A stretch of 64,000 bases of DNA, from assembly GCA_039105265.1 (NCBI GenBank), contig JAPFFF010000002.1:9610001-9674000 (forward strand). The letters run 5' to 3'. This stretch comes from Tritrichomonas musculus (lineage: Eukaryota > Parabasalia > Tritrichomonadida > Tritrichomonadidae). Below, in pieces: positions 29,645-38,214 of the stretch. The notes beneath the pieces are model-generated. The model worked only from the letters and a program-made list of their open reading frames with translations, did not search any database and was not told the origin of the DNA. How positions within the stretch are numbered: the stretch's first letter is position 1; each line of letters opens with the position of its first letter. The translations under genes were made by a program, and so were the position numbers.

Positions 29645-29682
29645 TTATGAATTTATAAATATTTAAAATTTTATGTTGAAAA

Positions 29683-30134
29683 GTTATAAATTTTTGTGAA
29701 AAATCAACAAACGGAATTTTTTCGTCAAATTCACAAAAATAAATTTTCAATCATCGACGCCTCAAAACTTTTCTAGATTTTTTTAATGTGTCCTGTCCTG
29801 TCCTCCTGTCCTGTCCTGTCCTCTTTATTTTTTTCATTCGGATATCATAAATAAAAAAATTAATTTTTAAATTTTTAGATTTAAAAAATTAGAACAGAAA
29901 TTTTACAGGGCGGAAATTTTCTTGAAAAAATTAAATCAGAAATTTTAAAATTTATTTTTTTAATTTAGCGTGTGAAATAATTTTTTTATACATGAAAAAA
30001 ATTTATGTGTGAGGTCATGATTAATTGACATTGAGTTTTAATGTAAAAAGTTGTGGTTTCATTTATGAGTCGTTGGCGTTCTGATTTTTGAATTAAGGGG
30101 GGCTAACTTGTTAGCACCCCTTAATATAACTACT
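29683..30134 (-). repeat. Polinton right terminal inverted repeat
   Basis: Inverted partner of 8595-9112, without the hairpin cluster at 8907-8966. GGACA repeats and the palindromic tip gctaacttgttagc are present. The outer tip supplies codons and a stop to the interrupted host gene. Confidence 0.9.
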
Positions 30135-33014
30135 ATGTTCAACAAGATTAGTTTCAGCAAAATCTGTTTTTTCTAAATTGCTTTTGATAGTGAAATCTTT
30201 AATATTGATCAAAAATTCATTACATTTCTGTTCAATCTTTTGCTCATCTTCAATTTGAAAATTTAATTTTATTTTCTTAGGTAATATAACATCATTTTCA
30301 TTTTGCTGCTCTTCAATAGTTTGATTTTGATATTTTTCATTGGAAATGTCCGTTTTTTGTTTGCTTGTTTTAGTCATTAAAACTATCTTTTTAGGTTCTT
30401 CCTTAATCGCCTTTTTTAATATGCAAGATTTCATATATTCTGGTACATCTGTATCTGAATCATATGTTAGTTGAAAATCAGGCTTTTCATCATAAATTAT
30501 TGATTCTTTTATAAACTCTTGAATATTATCTTTCCCAACCAAAATGGATGATTCTTTGGCCTTTAATTTATATTCATCATTTCTATTCGTATATGTAATA
30601 AGTTTTTCAATATCGATAGGAGTTGTTTGATTAGGAGATAAAAACAACAATATGATTTCTTTAATGATATCAATAACATGTAAAGTCGCCAAATAATCAT
30701 TTTCAAGAGTTTTTATGCAAATTCTTCCGTCTCTTGAAACATTCAAATGATACGGAACAGATACGAATCGAATTTCTGGTGGTTTGACTGGATATTCTGC
30801 AGGAAAAGTAACCCATAGTGAGAACCATTTATTTAAATAAGTATCATCAGGGATTTTAATGAACAAATCCCAAATATCAAGGTTATCTTTAAATGGATAA
30901 ATAACGATATTAGGATCATATTCGTCTAAATTTGCATCCATCGTGAGAGCTGCTAAATGAAGTTCTCGTAATATTCTTCTTTTTCTTGATTCTATAATTT
31001 TAATGTTTCTATTTATAAGACAAATGCTTTTTGGTGTTGTCAACATTTTGTTTTGGGCCAATGTTTTTGTTTTCCTTTCTATTTTTGTGTCATATTTAAC
31101 ATTTCCTATTGCATCTTTTATGAAATCAGTTGTTATTTGGGTTGATTTAATTCTCAGTGGAGAAGTTGTCGGATTTCCAGGAATGATCGGTTCTCTGGAT
31201 AATTCTCTTTGGTTTATATCAAGAAAAGCTTCTTCTTCAAAAAATTGCATTCCTTCTTCTAACTTTGAAGGATATAATGCTAAACCTCCTGTTAAATGAC
31301 TTAATAGCATTAGTTCATCGTTTGATTTGCTTCCATCAGTAAAAACTGTATCAACAATAATTTTATTATCAATAAGCTTTTTGGTAACTTCCATAAAGGT
31401 AATTCCACTAAAACTATGATCTTTTCCATTTGAAATGACAATAATCCTATTTTTTGAATTGGGAAACTTTGCTTGACCGTTGCTAAATTCGGTGTATTCA
31501 AGCATATTATTACAAGCATCAGAAAGTGCATTCCATATGTAGGCTGGTCCATTTCCTCGAATGAAATCCAAATCTTTTTTACCAAAATCAGGAGAAGGAG
31601 GGCCAAGAGGATAACAAATTTTGGCTTTATAATCAAACAAAATTAGACCTAAAAGACAGGGAATTCGATAAGAGTACATTTTATTCCCAAAAATGTACAA
31701 ATATTGCATTGCGATAGAAATACCGGATGGTATTTCCCAATCATAATTAAACATCGAGCTTGAAATATCAATACATAAGAAAATTACTTGTTTAATTGAT
31801 TCCGTATCAATTAAACTAGAGACTTGATCAATTTCATATTTTCCTTGGAAATGTGCAAATTTTTGTAGGCTCATTTGCAAAGGCTCACCTTCCATGGGAT
31901 CAATTATACCATAATAAGCTTTATTTTTGTCATTAGATGGTTGCTGTTCAGGAACATAAAAATAGCAGTGATCTTTGCCTCCGATAATTGAGCAACCGAT
32001 ATCTGAATGAATACAATGAGGGTCAATTGGTGTGAAGGATGGAAAATATTTATTGGCATCTTCTATTGCTTTCAATGAGAATTTCTCGATTTTGATATAT
32101 TTAAAGGTTTTCAAAGAAAAGTTTTTCTTATCTCCTTTCCAAAAGTATGTTACTTCGGGCTGTTTTAGTGCAACAAGAAATTTGAATTCAGGTTTAATAT
32201 TCTTAGAATCCAATAATATGATATCCATTGGAATTGTTTCAGGAATATTGCTAACATGGGCTATCAGGTTACAACATCGCAAAGAGTAATCAAATATCTT
32301 TTCTGGAGGAATCAAAACTTTTCCATTTGGATTTATTAAATGAGTAAAATATGTGTAATATGTTGAACAAATTGTGATTATATCTCGTCCTGTTACATTT
32401 TGTCTATTTATTACACGCATTAGACTTGTTAATAATGGTGGAAATCTGATTGCAATTGCTGATGCTTTGAGTAATGTTTCACTGTTTTCACCTTTGTTGT
32501 TTAAATAACTTAGAAGACATGCCATTTTGCAAAGACCAAAATTCCATTGATTTATTATCATTTGATTTGGATCATAAAAAGGAATAATCAGTCTATTATG
32601 AGAATTATAATTAATTTCGCATAAATTGGTATATTTTTTGTCAATTTCATCATTTGAAAATGGGTAAATTAAGATTCCATATATGAATTTTTTGGGTTGC
32701 AAAACTGAAGAGCTATAATAATCTTCAAGAGTACCTCCAATAAATGGAATTCCTCCTCCAAGGTAAATTAAGAGATCTTTGTTTTTTGTTTCAATATTAT
32801 TATTTGCAAGGAAACTCATTAAGCAGCTTTTGCATTGAGTCAAATTACTTTTAATGTCTAATTTAACTTCTATTCCTTTTAAAAGTAATTTTGGCGAGCA
32901 TGTTGAAAAAAATCTAAAATTATTATTTTTTGGTTCTTCGCGAGGATCTTCTTCAAGTAATTCATCATTTATTCCTGCATCATGAGGATTCACAAGATGA
33001 GATTCAAGCATCAT
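30111..33014 (-). pseudogene. N-terminal half of split VWA-UBC-pseudokinase-LIM-PARP gene
   Basis: The upstream half of the host gene whose remainder is at 5926-8594. Residues 1-400 are unassigned, with a possible ubiquitin-like stretch (GIEVKLDIKSNL...LIYLGGG). A von Willebrand A domain spans about 405-600 with the MIDAS motif DISSSM. An E2 ubiquitin-conjugating fold spans about 668-790: FPAEYPVKPPEIRF, then YHLNVSRDGRICIKTL containing the HxN motif and the catalytic cysteine (about residue 766), so E2 activity is plausible. A charged linker leads into the pseudokinase N-lobe, cut at DFAETNLVEH; from there the frame runs into the Polinton tip and stops within 8 codons. The host codons resume in the same frame at 8594 once one copy of the target duplication is discounted. 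A truncated E2-VWA protein of about 967 aa may still be made. Confidence 0.85.
30134..30139. repeat. Target-site duplication, right copy
   Basis: tatgtt, matching 8589-8594; the first base overlaps the terminal base of the element. Confidence 0.7.
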
Positions 33015-33026
33015 CCAAAATATAAT

Positions 33027-33031
33027 AATGA
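33027..33031 (-). promoter_or_regulatory. Inr-like initiator of the split gene
   Basis: TCATT on the minus strand matches the trichomonad initiator TCAYW; its A would lie 15 bases before the ATG at 33014. Confidence 0.5.
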
Positions 33032-33299
33032 ATAAATTGTTCGATTTTTTTATGCCATAAAAGTTTGAATTAGTTTTATGACAGATGATAGATAACTTTT
33101 TGAAGGGAAAGTGCGCATATTCCTATTTTGCCCATTTTGTTTTTATTGATTAAAATTATTTTCATCTATATATTTTAGAATTCAAAAATATAGAAAATCT
33201 GAGATTTGAGAAATATCTTCATTTAATTTTCAAAGAGCCAAATTAAGATAAATATCATAAAAAAATGCAAGATGTATCAAAAAACCTTTATTACAAAAT

Positions 33300-33710
33300 A
33301 AAGAGGTCGTCGATCAGGGATGCTTATCGATAAACCGTTTTATTGGTCATCGGATGTTTATCGATAATCCGATAATATCGATAAAAAACCGTCCGATGAA
33401 TGATGAGTATCGATAAATACGTTTTTCTAACCGTCCGATAAATGGTCTTATCGGAAGGTAACCGTCCGATAATTGGTCTCACGATTCGATGAATTGTAAA
33501 ATTTTTATCGATAAATATCGATAAATTTTAAATTTTTTTTTCAATTTTTAAACATCGATAAAAAAATATAAATCATCAGTGATTTAATTAAGTATCATGT
33601 TAAATTTTTTTTTCAATTTATCGATAAAAAAATTATAATGCATTTTTTATTTATAAACATCGATAAAAAAATATAAATCATCAGTGATTTAATTAAGTAT
33701 CATGTTATAC
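33300..33710. repeat. Cluster of ATCGATA motifs with CCGTCCGATA repeats and a tandem duplication
   Basis: About nine copies of atcgata lie between 33330 and 33670, most within the palindrome ttatcgataa. Three copies of aaccgtccgat stand between 33380 and 33480. A ~53-bp unit beginning aaacatcgataaaaaaatat occurs at about 33549 and again at 33656. It lies between the divergently oriented split gene and the decayed BTB gene. It could be a cluster of protein-binding sites, a replication-associated block or the remains of a repeat element. Confidence 0.6.
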
Positions 33711-33831
33711 ATTGATTTTACTAAGTTAACGCATTAAAAAAAACAAAAAAATAATAACAAATAAGAATTCAAAATTATTATTACTATTTTTACATTAATT
33801 GTATCTATTTAAAGTAAAAAGCATTAAATTG

Positions 33832-34988
33832 ATGGATGACAGCCAAAAATATTATGAGGTATTGTCAATACAACAATTTGGATATATTAAATTCTTGACT
33901 TTTTAGATATACTATTATTGATCAGCCAATTGTGTTATAATTTCACACCAAATACGAAAATTCCCCAATTTGAAGAAATATTTTCCGACAATTTGATCAC
34001 AAAGTTAAAATTAATTTCAAGTGGAACGGTTACAGAGCTTAGCGAAACCGAGAGCCATAAAATACTATTTGTATCAATTCTTCTTTGCAATGAAGAACTT
34101 TTCAACAAAATCGACGAACTGTACCCAGTATCAGATAGCGCAGATGAGATTGTTAGACGCCTGGAAGAACTCGAAGTCTGCGAAATCATGAAAGACATGA
34201 CAAGAGAAATTATAATCGACACAGGTAACATCGTTTCAGTGATCGCCCGCAATTTCCATCTGATTGACAAAAGCAAGATCAAGATGATTTCGATGCCACT
34301 TTTTCACTCAATCATCAGCAATGACCATTTAAAGATTGAAACAGAAGGCTGGCTTTTTGATACCATTACCGAGTATTTTGAAGGAAAAGAGAATGAAAAT
34401 GAAGACGACTTGTCAGACCTCACTTCATTCCTCGAAGAAGTGAAGATGAACAGGCTGAGCGATGGCAAGTTCAAGGAGCTGCTGCTGCGAATTGAAGCAG
34501 GAAGGATGACAGAGAGTCTTTGGCGGAAAATTTGCAATCGAATCTGCAGAGAAGAAGAAGAAAATGATGAAGAAGTCAGACAAAGATACACAGAGGAAAC
34601 CTTCAAGCAGCCATCAGCATCGGCTCGTGTTTTCTCGTTTAGCGATCGGAATGGCATCATCAAATTCCTCACCAAAGAATCAGGTGGAAATGTTCACGAG
34701 AATGGCATCGTTTCTGTCACTCCATCTTCAGAATGTAGTGTTTTCTGCCGTGCCAAAAACGTTGTTGATTTCGACGACCTGGATTCTCGGCTGGTGACAA
34801 ACGATGAAGAAAATTCGTGGCTGAAGTACGACTTCAAAAATCGAAAGGTTCGGCCAACTCACTACTCAATTAGATCGAAACCAGATAGACCTGGCTCCGC
34901 TCATCCGATGAACTGGGTGATTGAGGGATCGAACAGCGACAATGACGAGGACTGGACAGTCATTGACAGGCGGAATCTCAGAAAATAA
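33832..34988 (+). pseudogene. Decayed BTB/BACK-discoidin family gene
   Basis: The main open frame (33918-34988) has no ATG at its head. It holds a BACK-like helical region (SMPLFHSIISNDHLKIETEG, ending LRIEAGRMTESLWRKIC) and the first part of an F5/8-type C (discoidin-like) domain (SDRNGIIKFLTKESGG, HPMNWVIEGSNSDND). Family relatives begin with a BTB domain; here a start-like piece at 33832-33903 (MDDSQKYYEVLSIQQFGYIK) is in another frame and most of the BTB domain is missing. The C-terminal half of the discoidin domain is also missing: the frame stops soon after WTVIDRRNLRK. The core is clearly more GC-rich than its flanks. Two-ended damage points to a dying copy of a large family. Confidence 0.65.
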
Positions 34989-35535
34989 TTAGAATTATTC
35001 AAGAGCCAAGTGTTACATTTTTATTAATTTGAGTGTATCGTCTTTACCAGGCTGTTCAAATATAAGTAATAGCAATCATATAGATTTTATGATAATAATT
35101 CATTAATATAATTTACATTGCAAAAAACGGTTTTTCTCAATTTGAGATAAAGATTAGTAGTTTCTTGCAGTATTTATACATATAACTTATAAATTTTGAT
35201 CTCTAATGTGTCACTTGATGCTACACCACATGTAGAACACAATATAACAACAAATATAATAATACTGAATATGTTAAACTTTTTTTTTTTTTTTTTTCAG
35301 AATAATTAAAGAAATTAAGCACTTTTCATATTCTTTATCATAATTATTTTTTTCATTCATAATCAGTTGTCAAGGAAATGAAATCATATTCATAATGATT
35401 AGAATTTTAATTGAATCAGATGGAGGTTTCATTTTTTTTATCTTACCAATTGAATGTTTCAAAAAGAGACATGAGCAATCAAAAATTTGCAATTTATATG
35501 GGGCAGATATTTAAGTAAAATTTTTATTTCTCAAA
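34989..35535. other. Intergenic spacer
   Basis: AT-rich with a poly-T at about 35281-35300. No gene, RNA or clear repeat seen. Confidence 0.5.
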
Positions 35536-37926
35536 ATGTATGTTCAAGAATACTTGGCCAAAATGAAAGAACTCCAAAATCTATTACTTGATTATATAGA
35601 TGATGAAGTAAATGATCAAAACAAATTCCAGAATCTGATATCATTCATTAAATCTCAGAAAATAATTAGCAACAAGCATCAATTAACAGAATTAATTCAT
35701 TTAATTGCATCAATAATAGATTACCATTATCGTACAATTAATTTTTATGAAAACATTTTCAACATCATCCTTTTTATTAAAGAAGAACTCAAACATTATT
35801 ACACAAATTATGAAATATTTAACTTTTTCAAAAACAACAAAAGAGTTATTTTATTTTTATCAGAAGAAAATATCATAAATTTGGAAGAATTAGAGCAGAT
35901 AAAGTTATATTATTTAGATTATATGATCAATCGCATTGATTTTTATTTATTTAAAAAAATAAAAGATATTTTTAGGCTATTACTAATTCCTTATAATAAA
36001 AACGAGCTTAAAAACATGGAATATAAAGATAATGATTTATTAAAATTGATTCAAAAAGATTTAATTGATGAATTTATATTACAAACAAATAAATCAATGA
36101 TCGATTTGGGAAAAGATGAGAATTCATCATTAGAAACTAACATATTTATACAAAAAATACATTTTGCAAAATTAATTGAATATGCAGCCTTTTATGGATC
36201 AATTCAAATCTTCAAATATTTGATGATCAAAGGATGTATATTAACACCAAGATTGTGGCTTTTTGCAATTCATGGTCGAAATGCAGAAATTATTCATATT
36301 CTTGAAGATTGCAACATTCAACCTGAAGATGAATCATATGAAAAATGTCTTGAATTTGCCATCAGATGCCATCACAACGAAATAGCAAATTATATACTGA
36401 GCAAATACATTGAAAATAGCGAAATTTCTTCTTATATTTTAAAGAAAAGCTTGAAGTGCTACAATTATACGTTCATTCAACCCGATTTGATTAATTCAAA
36501 TGCTTTTTGTGATTTGTGTAAAAGAGATTATTACTTTCTTGCAGAGAACATTCTACAAAACGATAAAAGCATTGACATTAATTTATTATATCCAGGGAAA
36601 ATAGAAAAGACGGCTTTGCTTTGTGCAGCTAAAAAAGGAAACACCGAAATTGTTCAATTATTACTTGAATGTAAAGACATTGACGTTAATAAAAAATCTT
36701 CAAATACCGGAGAAGCAATATATGAATCAACACCATTGTTTGAAGCTGTTCTCAATAGAAATCACAAAATAATTCATGCATTGCTTGATTGTAAAGATAT
36801 TGATGTCAACATGAAATCAGAAATAAGTGGTCAACAATTAACGCCACTAAACATTGCAATTCGAAATGATGACATTGAAAGTGCCCGTTTATTAATTGAA
36901 AGAAATGATATGAATATAAATCATAAATCTTTGTTATTCTATGATTTCTATCATGAAATGTACACTGAAGAAGCGACTCCATTGTATCAGGCAGCTGAAT
37001 ATAGCAGTAAAGAAATGGTTGAATTGTTACTTAGTCGCAAAGATATTGATGTCAATATTAAATCATTCATCACAGTTGAATATCATAATGATTCACCTGA
37101 ATTTGAAAATGAACCAGATTATAAAGAGGATACACCTTTGTATATAGCTGTCTCTCGTGGAAGAAAAGAAGTTGTTTGTCTTTTATTATCTCAAGAAAAG
37201 ATTGATGTCAATATTCCTTTAAAAATGTTTTATGAAGATAAATTGCATGTCTCTGTCGAAAGATGTGCATTACATAAGGCTGTTTATTCAGGACATACAG
37301 AAATTGTAAAAATGCTACTTGAAAATGCAAATATTGATGTGAATGCAAAATATTATAATGATAAAGACAAAGATATATGGAGTGAAGAATCAATGAAATC
37401 AAGCAAAATGAGAGCAAGCCGATATAAATTAAAAGAATGGTCTGATTGTTCCAATGAAAAAAATGCATTATGTATTGCAATTGAAAACGGAATAATTGAT
37501 ACAGTTCAGCTTTTGATTGAGCATCCAGCTATTGATGTAAACATTAAATCACTTGAAAAATCATTTCACTATTCGTGTGGAAATGAATTTGATGAGAAAA
37601 GGTTAATAAATTTGACACCTTTGTATCTTGCCATACAAAAAAATAATATTCAAGTTGTTCAATTGTTGATTGCACACAAAAAAATAGATATAAATGCAAA
37701 ATCGACCTTTTATTCATGCAAATTTAAAGAAATTGAATTAAGTGATGAGCAGATTGTTGATAAAGAAGAAACAGCATTACATTGTGCTGTTTCAAATGGA
37801 AACTTAGATATTATTAAATTATTATTAAAACATAAAAATATAGATATTAATGATATTGATAAACAAGGAAAGAAAGCAATTGAATTAACAAATAATAATG
37901 AAATAATATCTTTATTTGATGAATAA
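35536..37926 (+). CDS. DUF3447-type ankyrin-repeat protein, 796 aa
   Basis: The N-terminal ~200 residues are helical (MYVQEYLAKMKELQNLLLDY) and precede the DUF3447-like junction AKLIEYAAFYGSIQIFKYLM. From about residue 350 come six to eight ankyrin repeats of the form TALLCAAKKGNTEIVQLLLE, CKDIDVNKKS, TPLYLAIQKNNIQVVQLLI and TALHCAVSNGNLDIIKLLLK, ending shortly before the stop. Many are separated by longer loops containing IDVNIKS. This is a very large family in trichomonads, usually taken as protein-binding scaffolds; no catalytic domain is seen. The ATG at 35536 is preceded by tctcaaa, only a weak initiator match. Composition is uniformly AT-rich. Confidence 0.9.
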   Translation: MYVQEYLAKMKELQNLLLDYIDDEVNDQNKFQNLISFIKSQKIISNKHQLTELIHLIASIIDYHYRTINFYENIFNIILFIKEELKHYYTNYEIFNFFKNNKRVILFLSEENIINLEELEQIKLYYLDYMINRIDFYLFKKIKDIFRLLLIPYNKNELKNMEYKDNDLLKLIQKDLIDEFILQTNKSMIDLGKDENSSLETNIFIQKIHFAKLIEYAAFYGSIQIFKYLMIKGCILTPRLWLFAIHGRNAEIIHILEDCNIQPEDESYEKCLEFAIRCHHNEIANYILSKYIENSEISSYILKKSLKCYNYTFIQPDLINSNAFCDLCKRDYYFLAENILQNDKSIDINLLYPGKIEKTALLCAAKKGNTEIVQLLLECKDIDVNKKSSNTGEAIYESTPLFEAVLNRNHKIIHALLDCKDIDVNMKSEISGQQLTPLNIAIRNDDIESARLLIERNDMNINHKSLLFYDFYHEMYTEEATPLYQAAEYSSKEMVELLLSRKDIDVNIKSFITVEYHNDSPEFENEPDYKEDTPLYIAVSRGRKEVVCLLLSQEKIDVNIPLKMFYEDKLHVSVERCALHKAVYSGHTEIVKMLLENANIDVNAKYYNDKDKDIWSEESMKSSKMRASRYKLKEWSDCSNEKNALCIAIENGIIDTVQLLIEHPAIDVNIKSLEKSFHYSCGNEFDEKRLINLTPLYLAIQKNNIQVVQLLIAHKKIDINAKSTFYSCKFKEIELSDEQIVDKEETALHCAVSNGNLDIIKLLLKHKNIDINDIDKQGKKAIELTNNNEIISLFDE

Positions 37927-38101
37927 AAATACTAATTAGATCGAAATAATTTTGATTTCTTTTCAATAATAATAATTTTATTCATAGGATATTTTTAATC
38001 TTCTTATCCTTCATTAATAAAATATTTTATTACAATTATATAAGCATATTTCCATTTGACCGTTTGGAGGATTTTTGAGAGGATTGAATAATTTTAAAAT
38101 T

Positions 38102-38105
<4 letters not shown>

Positions 38106-38135
<30 letters not shown>
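38106..38135. repeat. 30-base poly-T tract
   Basis: Pure T run between the convergent 3' ends of the ankyrin and kelch genes (37927-38214 has no gene). Confidence 0.8.
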
Positions 38136-38140
<5 letters not shown>

Positions 38141-38214
38141 CGAAATTACTCTAAAAAAATATAAACTTAATAATTGCAACAATTATTTAAATAATAAATA
38201 AGTGTGAGAATTAG

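Larger units (their letters stand above)
8595..30133. mobile_element. Polinton (Maverick), ~21.5 kb, apparently whole
   Basis: The element has long terminal inverted repeats beginning AGTAG, a 5-6 bp target duplication, and a packed set of about 18 genes, most on the minus strand. Recognised parts are an rve integrase, an A32/HerA-like packaging ATPase, a protein-primed family B DNA polymerase, a double jelly-roll major capsid protein, a probable jelly-roll minor capsid protein, a fibre-like protein and a bZIP-like protein. No adenovirus-type protease was recognised; an OTU-like region in the polymerase might serve that role. The principal reading frames look whole and I noticed no clear breaks. 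The terminal repeats differ by only a few percent and the flanking host frame is still open on both sides, so the insertion looks young. Polintons replicate with their own polymerase and are related to capsid-forming viruses. Confidence 0.95.

Noticed and set aside
8595-30133. A free-living virus genome or assembly contaminant
   Set aside because: Terminal repeats, target duplication and the cut host gene on both sides show an integrated Polinton.
34304-34675. Serine-rich minus-strand frame
   Set aside because: Antisense shadow of the BTB/BACK-like core.
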